Source: Sindora glabra (taxonomy: Eukaryota > Streptophyta > Magnoliopsida > Fabales > Fabaceae). Taken from it: DNA of 64,000 bases. This document shows positions 12,351 to 24,061 of the stretch, piece by piece (positions within the stretch are counted from its first letter, which is position 1; each line of letters starts with the position of its first letter). Location: NCBI GenBank assembly GCA_020226215.1, contig CM035227.1, positions 26,911,866 to 26,975,865 on the forward strand. The letters run 5' to 3'. The translations under genes were made by a program, and so were the position numbers. The notes beneath the pieces are model-generated. The model had not been told where the DNA came from. It ran no database searches and saw only the letters and a program-made list of their open reading frames with translations.

Positions 12351-13230
12351 ATTATTGAAGGAGGTTTTGTGGTAACTTTAATTAGGAGGTGTAAGTATAG
12401 TAATGAAATATAGGAAAGTGGTTATAATGGTGAACAACGAATAAGCATTTTACAACCAGATTATGAATGAGATAAAACCTATTTCCCTATTCTTATTGGA
12501 TTTGTTGATCCTTTATGAAGACTTGGAAAGGGTGGAGGGATTGAGTAGCCTGTAAATGGTTTTTAGAGATCTTATGGGTATTTCTCTATTAGTGTGTCTT
12601 AACGCTTTTCTTTTTGTAACTTTTATATTTGTTTCCTTCTCTTCTTTATGCATTGTTTTCTATTCTTTTCTATTTCTTTTGTGTATTCATCTCTTTTTGT
12701 GTGTTATTTATAACTTATGGAAAAGCATTTATAAGAGGTTAGGTGGTTAATGTGGATACAAGCTATAAACAATAATGAGTTTATTATGGAAGGTCAAACT
12801 AGTAGGGAATTTAAGGAACAAAAGGTATAGTGTGATACAAGATAGTGGGTGATCCTTATAGTGACAATGGTAGTGGTGTGCATAGGTAATAGTAATGGTT
12901 TTCTATAGGTTAGCTAAATGCATTGTGTGCTAAGGTTAAGCTGGTGGTCCATTGAGTATAAAGGTCTTTACATTAACCTTCGTATAGAAGACAAATGATC
13001 AAAGAAGGTTAGACATGATATACCTTTCAATCTTATAGGTTGTAATGAGGCCCTTATTTCAATCTTTCTAAGAGTTTAACTTTATTCTTGTAGCTAAAGT
13101 GATCTATGCCTTTAGATTGAATGATTGCCAATTGGCCTTTAGGCTTTTATTAAATCCTATTTGTTCAAACCTCCACGACAAAAGTGGTGCTTAGAACAAA
13201 GTAGATAGTCTTTTTTAAGCATTTAAATAT
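12351..13230. other. Unassigned sequence
   Basis: The only frame is a 64-codon, very hydrophobic one (12556-12750) rich in Phe/Leu. It looks like a translated T-rich tract and has no support as a gene. No repeat or element boundary is visible. Confidence 0.4.
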
Positions 13231-14350
13231 AGGAGAGGAGAGTAAGTAGTTTTTTACGAACTTTTTTGCACACCTTATGATACAAGGTGGGTTTTCTAAC
13301 CCATTTTAAATCCTTGCTTAATATGGAGTCTTTTGACCCTGTTAAGATCTTTTTAGAGATAAAATCTTATGATCTCTTATGCTTTTTATGGAGATAAAAG
13401 TGGAGATAGGTTTTCTAATTCATATTGAGTTTTTTTTTTTAAAATTAAAGTCTTTTAACTCTATAGTGTCTCTTTTAAGGTGATACTTTATGATTCTTTA
13501 TAACCTTTGTACAGTTGATAGTTCAATTTCTTTAGAGGCAAAATCTTTTGACTTCTTATCATTCTCTTTAGAGATTACCTTTTTAGAGGAAAGATTTTAT
13601 GATCCTTTATACCTTCTTTAGAAAGGATGGTTAGATCTCTTTGAAGGCAAAACCTTTTGACTCCTTATGACCTTTTTTGAAGATGACCTTTTAAAAGGTG
13701 AGATCTTATGATCCCTTATGCCTTTTTTGAAGTTGCCATCTTCAAAGGCAAGATCTTATGATCTTCTTTTAGAGTGAGTGGGTAGATTTCTTTGAAAGCA
13801 AAGCCTTTTGAATCCTTATGAGATTTTTTAGAGATAACTTCTTTAAAAATAAGATCTTATGATTTCTTATGCCCTTTTTGGAGTTACTTTCTTAAAAGGA
13901 GAGATCTTATGATCTTTCATAACCTTTTTTAAAGCAAGCGGTCTTTTGAAATGTTTTTCTGCTCCTTTAGGCAAGGATAGTCTTTTAGCAATTCAAGCTT
14001 CTTATTAGATAGAGGTGACTCTCTGTTTGCTTGTAGCTCATTTGAGGTAAATGTTATCTTTTAACCTCTTGGATCTTTTTTGAGATTACAACGATCTTTT
14101 GACCATGTTGAGCCTTTATGGTGATGTTGGTTCTTTAATAAATTTGAGCCTCTATGGAGGCATCAATTTTTTTGATAATTTTGAGCCTTTTAAAATTTTT
14201 TTTTGAGCTAGTCTTTTTGGAGATAGAGATCTTCATATCCCTATTTAAGCTTTTTTTAGAGATGGAGATCTTTGTTCCTTTTTAAGCCTCTTTTGAGGTG
14301 AAGTTTATAAGGATTTGGGCATTTTTTGGTGGATTAACTTATCTTTTTTA
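13231..14350. repeat. Degenerate tandem-repeat array
   Basis: Phrases close to AGATCTTATGATCCCTTATG recur at about 13361, 13481, 13591, 13701, 13751, 13847 and 13901. They alternate with phrases close to CCTTTTGACTCCTTATGA (about 13541, 13651, 13800) and TTTTTAGAGAT. Spacing is about 110-120 bp, sometimes about 50 bp, as if the unit were a dimer of related half-units. The flanks (13231-13360 and 13920-14350) carry more diverged versions. No coding frame spans it. It is an old minisatellite-like array or the repetitive part of a retrotransposon. Confidence 0.6.
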
Positions 14351-15040
14351 AAATGTGTTCCATACAAGGTTGGGCTCTCTTTTGGTTACAAATTAGCCTT
14401 TTGAAATATTTATATTTCTAGATAATTTCTTGATATTTGGGCCTCATAGCCTTTAGTATTAACAACAGTAAGTAAATAAGTTAAGTTTTTACAAATTCAA
14501 TAAATTATTTCACCTCATTTAGAAAGCCTATCTTATACCTTCTCTATATTGGAAGAAGTCTATCATATATCCACCTATAATGTTTCAAAATTTCTATATT
14601 TTGTATTTGAAATTTACATTGAAATTTGACAATTGAAGATAACAATTACATCTTATTTCAAACATTAATTAGCATCAATTTAAGAAGAAATAATCTAACC
14701 ATTCAAATTCAACCATAAGTACTAAAAAATAAGTATTAAACCTATTATCAATAATTACTCTAACAACCCATTAATTATGAAATATCCTAACTAATTTATT
14801 TTAACATCATTCAAAAATGAAACTTGAATAATTAGCAAAGTCACAAGCATAAATTATGTACTAACCTTTTTGTTCAAGTTCAATTAATGGAAACAATATT
14901 TAAGACATCTTCAGATCTATATCACAAAATGAAAATAATCATCAAAATTAATTAGTAGAACTACTAATCAAAGTATCAAGAACAAATTAATTGATCTTAA
15001 ATTTTAAGAAACATCTTCAATATATAAGGGTGGAGCCCGA
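14351..15040. other. AT-rich intergenic stretch
   Basis: I see no gene or repeat I can assign. Confidence 0.4.
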
Positions 15041-15449
15041 ATAAGTGCAAGAATATATTTCTCTATCAACCTAGCAAATGAGAAAGGAAAAAATGAGAGG
15101 AAAAGAGAAAGGAGTGATCTAAGTAGTGAGGTTGAATTTTCTAACAAATTTTTTTATTGAAAATAACAATTTTTTTATATGAAAAATTTTGCATGTTTCT
15201 GATGAATATTTCATTTAAAATTCATCAAAAGTTATGGGAAATTTTTGCATGGAAAATCGTGCCAATTTTTGATGAATTTAAAAATTTTTCAATTGATTTT
15301 TGGCAAAAATATGTCCATTAAAAAAAAGAACATACTTGAATTTTAAGTCATTTTTCCCAATGCATTTTTAATGGCCATTTTTAATTTTTTTGATAGAAAA
15401 ATTCATAAAAAATATCCATTGAAAACATGCATTTTCTAGTAGTGATTTT
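15041..15449. mobile_element. CACTA-type transposon terminus (one end only)
   Basis: The block ends at 15449 with TTTTCTAGTAGTG, which reads CACTACTAGAAAA on the minus strand, the standard start of plant CACTA (En/Spm) elements. Inside it, short related phrases such as GATGAAT, AATTTTT and ATGCAT recur in both orientations, as in CACTA subterminal repeats. A matching second terminus was not found upstream, so the left boundary is arbitrary and the element is truncated or diverged. Confidence 0.45.
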
Positions 15450-15740
15450 GGTTTTTAGTAAACAACCAATGTGCAAAAGGTGGAACCTATTTTTTTGAAC
15501 AAATTCTTGAGCTTTTATTAGACTTTGATTTACTAATAGTTGACATAGAAAAGATATTATGGTTTTGTGGCATTAGTTGTTAATTAGAGCTGATGTTAGA
15601 AGTTGCTCATATTCTTCAAAATGCTATTATGCTATTACATATGTTAATTTTCATTTTAATCGATATTAATGTTATGACATTGTATCGCAATTCTATAATA
15701 ATGAATAAAGAATAATTAAAAGAGTTTTCTGCACAATATA

Positions 15741-17929
15741 TGATTAAACTTTCATAAATTAATACTCGATAGATTAATAACCTCTCTAAAATAATATTTC
15801 CTTTAGGTCGCAACTTAGGCTAGTTTACAAAATTAGTAATTTTGATAAGTTAATAAGATAATAATTTTTAGGAAGACATTTATATAAATCTATAATCTTG
15901 TCAATATCATAAATTAATAATTCTCTAAAATTACAAATATAACTGGGATAATTTAGTAAAATATGAATCTATTGTTATTTTTTTTCATGAAATTTAAATC
16001 TAGGTAGATTTCATTTCTAACTTTTCTCATTTCATTCAAAAGCTCTAGTGTTGTGTTTTCAAACTGCAACAAAAAATTGTGAAAAGTTATTATTGCTATG
16101 AGTGCTTTCTTTTGTGTGATTAGCTCTAAAGGTATTGAATTATCCTCAGCTTCATCCTTAATAGGATTTTTAATGATATTAGCCACAATTTTTTCTAAGT
16201 TTTGGACTTCTAAACATTTATCATTTTCATCCGGATAATCCAATAGGTGATTGATATCTATTTTATTGCGATAACCGAGATCATTAATCATTTTCTTAAG
16301 CTCATGAATGCCTTCTTTATAAGTTACTTCATTTAAGTTTCTTGAGGCTACTTCATCCCCCGAACGAATTTTGTAGTATTAGAAACAATTTACTATTATC
16401 TCTTATTGAACATTTTTTTGTCCAAGTTGAGACTACAAGATTGATGGCATCTAAAATATTAATCTTTTCTGGATCAGATTGTCCTAACTCATAGCCTTCC
16501 AATATCTTATGGTAAAATCTCTTGCAGTAGTGCTTCTTGAAAGTTCTTATTATCCTAGCATCACATAGTTAGATTTTTGATATCATATTAGGTGGCCAAA
16601 AAAAAAAAACTTAACATTTTGTAGCCCTTCAATATTTCTGAGATGGGTTAGACAATTATCTACCACTAACAAAATTCTTTTAACATGCATTTTTTAGTTT
16701 AGTTGACGAACATATTTGTTAAAAAGCATGCTAGTCATCCATGCTCTTTTGTTAGCACGATATTGACCATTCAAGCTGTTCATGTTAATATTCTTGAAGC
16801 AATATGGCTTTGCATACTTTCAAATAATTCATAAAGGAATTTTTTTGAGTCATTCTCATTGTAACAAATAATAATTGTAAGTCTTTCTTTGTCCTGTTTT
16901 CTTCCTTCAAGTTACTTTGTTGCAAGAGAGTGATTAGCTTATAACATGTAAAACGAACCAATTTCGTCCATATTAAAACTATCTTTCATAGTGAACTAGT
17001 CTATTTTTTCTCTTATGGACTCTAATTTCTTTTTCATATCCCGTGTGTCAATCGAACCACTCTTTGAAATAACAAAATGACTTAATACCATGTCTTAGCT
17101 TGAACTTCTCAAGCTAACCTTAGGAAAGGTTGTATTCACAAGGTTATTGAGGGTATAAAAGTTTCATCATTTCATTTACTTTCTCTAAAATTAGCTTTTC
17201 AATTATATTCACATGATTTTAGTATTGGAGAAACCACTCATAAACAACTTTCTCCATGTCTAGAAATTTTGTTACTTTGTGTCGTTTGATATCCTTTCCT
17301 TTTTCTAAATTAGTCGAAAGGTACTCAGATGATTACTTAAAAGTGTTTGATATTGTACTTCAACTAACTCTCAAATGATATTTTTTATCAAGCTACTGCT
17401 GTAAATCTTTTTAAGTACATATGGGGTGATCTCTCTTATACTTACATAATACTTTATGTATTTGATTAGTCATGGTTAGTTTCTAGATACTTTTTAGATA
17501 AAAAGTTATTGTTGGGTATGTTTTTAAGAATTTTTCTATATTGTTTATATAGTAGATCCCTTCATCATCATACATTGAATGCGTATTTAGTTCTAGTATA
17601 ATGAAATATAAATGTAAGTGACTTGTATTGAACTTTATTTAATTAGTCAATACAATGGATATTGTTTAAGTATTTAAAATAATGAATACCATTTACTTAT
17701 TCTCATAAATATATATGTACAATGATTTTTTTTAAATTAATTCACAAAATATGATACATATACATATATCAATGATATACGTAATAATTTTTTTAATTAA
17801 ATTTATATTTGTTGAATTGAGAAAATACTCTTTAAATTAATAAATTATTAATTTATTGATTAATTAATACCTCTCTAAATTAATAAAAATTTATGGTCCC
17901 AACATTATTAATTTATAAAAGTTTTACTG
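15741..17929 (-). mobile_element. pogo-type element, Emigrant/Lemi1-like
   Basis: The right end, read on the minus strand, starts CAGTAAAACTTTTATAAATT, very close to the terminal repeat I recall for plant Emigrant/Lemi1 elements. The left end starts TGATTAAACTTTCATAAATT, a diverged copy. A second shared block, ACCTCTCTAAA, sits about 50 bp inside each end. TA dinucleotides flank both ends (15739-15740 and 17930-17931), as expected for pogo. The 2.2-kb inside carries a broken pogo/Tigger transposase on the minus strand. Size, ends and content agree, so this is a decayed full-length rather than internally deleted element. Confidence 0.72.
15953..17470 (-). pseudogene. pogo/Tigger (CENP-B-like) DDE transposase pseudogene
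   Basis: Minus-strand reading with several stops and shifts gives an N-terminal helix-turn-helix/CENP-B-type region (about 17290-17200: KFLDMEKVVYEWFLQY). A DDE catalytic region follows, with a segment near 16970 resembling N.DE.G, then the LVVDNCLTHLR block at about 16670-16640, and a C-terminal 112-codon frame at 16291-15953 containing PLELITQKKALIAIITFHNFL. In active members this enzyme cuts and pastes the element at TA. The number of stops shows that this copy is dead. It lies entirely inside the pogo-type ends. Confidence 0.65.
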
Positions 17930-18179
17930 TATGTAATTTGAATGGTTTAATCGCACATTTCAAAACATCAAGAATTTTCTTTTGTCATGAGCTATAATAT
18001 AAGAGAATTACGTATATTTTAATTTTTTACAAATTATGTGTACCAAATTTGCAAATTACCAAATGAGTAAAGGCCATGAAATGATGGTACTTTTACGACC
18101 TACAAGCTGGATCCGGTCAGAATTTTCCCCCGTTAACTCTAATGATGGCATGTGTATGGCCATAATTTTCCATGTAGTA

Positions 18180-18800
18180 TATTGTAATGATATCGATTTT
18201 ACGTGATTAATTAATAAATTAGTTGATAATTAATAGTTAATAATTTAAAATTTAAAATTAATAACTGATGAATTAATTTATTGTATTTGAAATATTTAAT
18301 AAAATTAATTATTAAATTTAAAAATATAGAATAACATAGATAGGTAAATGAATTAAATTAATTTATATTTATTTTGATACTAAATTATATTAATATACTC
18401 AAAATATTCAAAATAAAAATATAATTTTTTAAAATTTAATTAATTATATTTATGATATTACATATTATTTATTATTCAAATAATATAATAATTTATATTT
18501 AATTAATTATATTTTATAACATTACATGTTTATTTACTTATTTATTTATATTAAATTAATAAAAATGTATCAAAATTTATTCACATAATTAAAATATAAA
18601 TTATTATTTAATTAAAAAAAGAATAAATTTTGAAAAAATTTTAAAAAGTTAGGAGCAATTAAGTTATAAGTTATCTTAAAATATTCATCAAATAAGAACT
18701 TATAAATTATTAATTTTTAATATGTTAAATATTTTTAAAAATTAATTTATAATTTATCAATTAAATTAATAAATTATAAATTAATTTATTTATTATGAGA
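18180..18800. mobile_element. AT-rich element related to the pair at 2.3-3.7 kb
   Basis: The block shares ordered phrases with the elements at 2348-3707: AATTAATAACTGATGAATT-type starts, TTAATTAATTATATTTTATAA in the middle, an AAAAAAGAATAAATTTTGAAAA segment, then AATTAAGTTATAAGTTATCTTA and CTTATAAATTATTAATTTTTAA near the end. The order is conserved but the terminal TTTCGC motif is lost. It is an old, diverged member of the same non-autonomous family, with no coding capacity. Confidence 0.4.
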
Positions 18801-19760
18801 GAGACAAACATATTATAATGCTTTCTACAAAGTAAACTTTGCTTTGAAATTCAAAAGCTAACGGCCTAGTGGTGCTTTTGCCTTCACTTATGAGCGGGAA
18901 CTTTTTATATATGCAATGGTTTCTTGACGAAGTTAAACTTTCCAACAGAATCACGCTGGTCCTGTATAAGTGGTTATATGCCCCTTCCAACGTCAAAAAT
19001 AACCTAGGGAAATGCTCAGACAGTATATTATACATTTCCTTTTACTAAAAGATAAGGAATTTAAAAAATCAGGGCGGAGCTTTGTTAGGTTGCCAAAATT
19101 TTTAAAATTATATATTAATATCATATAATTATATAATTTTTTATTAGTGATTTGGTTCCAAAATTTTTAGTAAAGATTTGCCATCATATAATGATAAATA
19201 TAAAATCATTGAATTATTGGGCCAATAAGAAGAGTGTTATCGTGGTAGGCTGACTAATCAATGATTAGCTAACTAAGGTAAGAATGACTTGTGAAGGATT
19301 GACTCAAAAAGCAAGTTGCATCTCTATGAAGATCTCAGAAGAATGTGCGGATGATCATACATTACTGGCACATTAGGATCAGCTTAACTAATAAGTTAGT
19401 ACCATTATATTTGAACTGACAAAAAGCTGCAATTAGAAAATTCCTTCGTCAAGGAATGATTGCTTTACCCTTAACTAAAAATAATTGGTCTACTTTCTGG
19501 ATGATCATTATAGAAGATGACCAATTACACTTTTTAAGGATGTGAACTATTCACTACTTTCTCTACTCTTTACCGTTCTCTCTCTAACATCTTATTAACT
19601 TAAGTTCCGGAGAGACTTTAGTAGCATCGCCACCAGGTCTTCCCTGCAGGTGAACAAACGTATTCTGCCATGAGAGGTCTTCAGACAACCAAGCTAGTGA
19701 TTATTACACCACTGGTCTGTGGTCTTCCACTACAGGTAGTGTAGATTAGGATTGAACTTT
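18801..19760. other. Less AT-rich spacer, no recognised gene
   Basis: 18810-19060 and 19480-19740 are less AT-rich than their surroundings. The 80-codon minus-strand frame (19035-18793) matches nothing I know. A sequence CAGGGCGGAGCT at 19071-19082 resembles one end of a hAT (Tip100-type) element, but I found no matching right end. The stretch could hold relics of a host gene or of another element. Confidence 0.35.
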
Positions 19761-19943
19761 TTTAAAATATAAGATATATTTTAAAGGGTAAAATACACCA
19801 TTCAAATTATTAATAATTCATAATTTTATAAATAATAATAAATAAAAAATAATATTTAAATTGTGATTATCTACTTATTCAATTTTTTTATTAATAATTT
19901 GAATGATACATTTTATCTTTTAAAGTATAAGATACACTTTAAA
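19761..19943. mobile_element. Palindromic MITE
   Basis: Two arms of about 55 bp are imperfect reverse complements: both contain CATTCAAATTATTAATAA (reverse-complemented on the right) and outer TATAAGATA..TTTAAA segments. About 75 bp of AT-rich DNA separates them. The 183-bp size, hairpin structure and lack of coding are typical of a MITE. No target duplication was fixed because the flanks are AT-rich. Confidence 0.6.
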
Positions 19944-20812
19944 TGAGTCAAATCCGTATAAATTAATACTCGGGTAAAGAATCTGTAGATTCTTAAATTT
20001 ATAAATAGAAAGTGAGCAAAAAAATGATTGCAGTGTTAGAATAACATTGCTCAATAAACAAACTCAAACAAATAAACTGTCTTACAAAATAAACACTCAG
20101 TTTCTCCTTTTTCCTGTAATATGGAAAACAGGCAAGGGTTACAAAGACTGATGGCGTACCGTTACTTACGGAGTAGGGTCGAATTCAAAGAAAAAGAAAC
20201 ATCAAATTAAACATACCAACCGTCCCGAAATAAATAAGTCATCATTGTAATTAACATATCATTTTTCTATTTATTTATATATACATAAATATGTAAACAC
20301 AAATTGTCGGCAAGAGCGACATAAAGGTAATGAACATAGAAAGCAAGTTCCATATTGTCTCAATGATAATAGCCTTTGGTCCAGCGGATTTCCAATCACC
20401 CTAATTGTGATCACAAATTGTGTGGTCTTAATATAGAGATTGTGAAATATTCTAATTATAATTTTTCAATATTTTATTTTACAATCTTATATCTTCTCGT
20501 ATTTATTTGAAATTCTGCTAATCATAAATGTAATTATAGACATATAACTATGTAATGCATGCATGTACTGGTTACATCTCAACTCACTACATTCTTTTCC
20601 TAGATAACGCCAATCATTTCTTTCTTTCAGGTGTCAACTAATCTTTAGTTTAGTTTAAGGGATAAATGATAATAAAGGAAGGACTCTCAACTAGAGTCTT
20701 TTAAGACATTGATTAAAAAATACTTATAATATGTTTTGAAGAAATTCACGAGAAAAGAAAGAAAACAGAATGTAATAGACGAAAATGAGCGGGGAGAATA
20801 AATGGTTGAATC
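19944..20812. other. Spacer with a possible minus-strand gene relic
   Basis: 20100-20430 is less AT-rich. On the minus strand a frame from about 20394 reads SAGPKAIIIETIWNLLSMF followed by a hydrophobic stretch and a stop near 20280, which looks like a small membrane-protein tail. I do not recognise it and cannot find upstream exons. The rest is AT-rich. Confidence 0.3.
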
Positions 20813-20836
20813 ATATATATATATATATATATATAT
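20813..20836. repeat. (AT)12 microsatellite
   Basis: Twelve uninterrupted AT units. Confidence 0.95.
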
Positions 20837-23727
20837 TTGGGTTTTGAAGGATATTAGAAGATTAGTTTGCTGTCCTTAATTAAAATTCTAAAATAAAGAC
20901 AAAATTATGATATAATTTTTTTCTATTTTTCTTTCTCTCTATTCTCCCTCATTCAAATATATTATTAATGATATCAAGAAAATAAACATTTCCAAAATTT
21001 ACGTATGTTTATTTAATTTATTCTCAATTCAATATAGTATTTTAAGAACGAATGAAATAGAAGTACATAAATTTTAAAAAATGTATAATGATGTGAATTT
21101 TTTAAGTGGTCATTTAGCTTTAAATAATATTTTAATTTTAATCATCATCATAAGATTTTATGATTCATCCCTCTCACTTTTATGTAAGAATAGTGCTATC
21201 ACTTTTATGTAATTTATTGTCAACAATTCATTACAAGAGAAAATGATACATTTAATACTGCAAATAACCAGTGTAAATGTAATATATATATAAAATGAGA
21301 ATGTAATTTTAGAAGAAATTATATAATTTTAATTTTTAATTGAAATGTGGATTTAAAAAAAATAATGACTTGGAGAATAAAAATTGTACATTTGTGTTCT
21401 AAAATGAGAAAATCCAGGTGCTAAAAGTATCTGGCAATTTCTACATTTGTGTTCTAGACTGAGAGCTGGGGTTAGTTATAATTCATATTACATTAATTTA
21501 TGAATCTCTCACATTTCTCTCTAGGCTTTATCATGAAAGTAGTTTTTTTTTTTTTTTTCAAACCATTTTAAATGTTACCAGTACGATATGGGAGTATTCT
21601 CTCGTTAAAATGTTTGGATTATCATGGTTACTATTTAAAAGGCTATTATCTCGTTTTAAATGTTATCATGTTTGGATTATCTCGTTAAAAATTTTCATTT
21701 TCACATTTTCACTGAAGCGTTAGAAAATGTTAACACTTTGAGAAATTCTTTACTCCTTTATTATTCATCAATTGATGCACGTTCTGTTATGGCAAATTCA
21801 TATCCTGTCCAAGTCCGTTACGTTCCGGTCCAACAATATAAATAGAATTCACATCAAATTAGAATATTATAATTGTGATGATTCGCAATATTTCAAATGA
21901 AATTTAGATTGCTGCGTGATGAGTTTTATGGGGCATTTGGACGGGGGAATGGAAGGGAGGGAGAAAAAATGGAAGAGGTTATGGGATATTCTCTTTTGTT
22001 TGAGAGTTTTGCATTAGATAAAAGAATGAAATGATAGTTTATAAATAACTCTTTAAAGACTCCTATTTTAAAATGTTTTGTATTTTTTCAAATTGGGAGT
22101 TGGAAGGTTATTTATTTAATTTATAATTTTAATTCTATTTTAATTTACATTTATATTTGCATTCTAAATATTTCATTATTATTTAAATTTAAATAAAAAT
22201 ATATTATTTATACTTTTTTGAAATGGCACTTAGCATGTGAAAAATACATATCATAATTGTGAAATTTTTTAATAAAAAAAGTTATTTTTTATTGATAATA
22301 ATTAGACCTAATAATTATGATCCATATTTATTTATCTATACACATTCATCTTTATTTTGATATATTTATATTAGTTTTAGGATGAGTGTAGGTTGTGTTA
22401 TTATTAATATTATCAAATAAGAGTCATATTAGGTCAATTCATGATTATTTCTTCATAAACCTTTTAAGTAAGAATAATAATATCATCATATATTGACTAG
22501 CCATATAATTTTTGAAAGAGACTTTGTTTTAAGGGGAGAAAATTTTTTATAGAAAAAATTTGGAGAGACATGTTTTTGAAAAAGATTTTTTTAATAGTAA
22601 AAAACTCATTAATAAATTAACTTTTTCCAAAAAAGGTAAAATTGTAAAATTGCACACTAATGAGTTATATATTTTGCTTTAACCGTCTATTATCATTCCT
22701 TGTAAAATTTTAGACATTTAAATAAGGGGATGTGATGTCATGACAGCTCTATTTGCTTTAGCAAAAAATATTTTTTTATAGAAATATAATTATAAACTAT
22801 CAAGATAATAAAAAATAATTAATATGTTGAATGTGAAATATAATAGATTTGATGAAAGATAACTTCCTCTTTTTTTTTTTTTAAAAAAAAAGTATTATTT
22901 TCCTCCACTATTGTCATGACCTTCCCAAAGTCATGATCAGTGTGAAATTAATAATCTTAATCCTGTAAGCCTTTCCTATCTACATACTCATTAATCATAT
23001 TTAGAAAGCAAGACCTTATATAGTTTCTTATTGAATTGATTACAATTAAAGAAATAGTTAGGGGGAAGAACCCATCCACTTTCATTTAGTTGGAAATTCA
23101 ACTTTTACATTTGGAATAATTAAAAAAGAGTTATACTAAATTGTAAGCTGAATAGATAAAGGAGTATAAGTTAGCCTAACAATAACCTTGCATGAAGTAA
23201 TATATGCATCTACCTATCTATGATTGTAGTCCCAATTGGAAAGTTTAGGGAAACAAGCTACAATTAGTTACAATTCAAAATAGACATTGCTTGGTCCATA
23301 AAAGAAAGAAGGATTTATGATCTTACTTACTATGGAGGTAATGGTAACCGAGCATCCGTCTGATTATCTAAAATTGAAAACTACCAAAGAGCAAGTTTAT
23401 AAACTTAGTGAGATGGCATTTTAACTAAACAAATTATGGCACTAAAAAAATTTTACATAGATATTTATCAATTTAGGCTTGAGTAGGTTGTAACATTATT
23501 GAGCATACTTACTCATAGGTTAACCTATATTTATGTTGCTCAACTTGTTAAAAGTGTATATACAAGTTTTACAAAAGATTAATACCAAAGGCTCCAAGTT
23601 TTCACATTTAGAACTAAGTACCATATTAAAAACTCAAAGTCATATATAAATAAAATAGACAACCCTTCTTATACTTCCTAATCAATCTTATTTTTTCATA
23701 AACTATATCCTTATCCCTCTAGAATTT
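20837..23727. other. AT-rich intergenic DNA left of the retrotransposon cluster
   Basis: No gene is supported. Small features: a T16 run at 21543-21558; a short direct repeat of about 20 bp built on ATGTTTGGATTATC at 21609 and 21666; and a GC-richer phrase at 21931-21965 (GGGGCATTTGGACGGGGGAA) that resembles one end of a DNA transposon, without a partner. 23480-23727 may be LTR sequence of the minus-strand gypsy element that resumes at 58932, if element A inserted into it. I could not prove this from the flanks. Confidence 0.4.
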
Positions 23728-24061
23728 TTTAGACTTAACCTTAATTAAATGATAATTTTGATGATAACAATACATTTTGACGTACTTAAGTATGATGAAT
23801 AATCATTTGTTGCATTGGACCAAATTTAAAGATTAAAGATTATTGAAGACTATTAGTTAGGACTTTATTGCCTTTATAGGCCCATTTGTTCAAGAGAAAA
23901 TTAAATTAAATGGGGTTAAACCTTAAACTTTGATAAAATGTTTTTTAAAAATAAATCTTGTGTTAAAATGACTTTTATAGAAGGCTGGAATCAATTTTAG
24001 GGCAATATTGAGCACCTAAATGAGTAAAAACAAGTTTCAAGTGTTTTTAAATCATTAAAAT

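Noticed and set aside
12556..12750. 64-codon hydrophobic frame
   Set aside because: Phe/Leu-rich translation of a T-rich tract in degenerate sequence; no start context, homology or neighbours to support it.
19071..19082. CAGGGCGGAGCT as one end of a hAT element
   Set aside because: No matching opposite end or 8-bp duplication found; kept only as a note.
21931..21965. GGGGCATTTGGACGGGGGAA as the end of a DNA transposon
   Set aside because: No inverted partner found in the following 2 kb.
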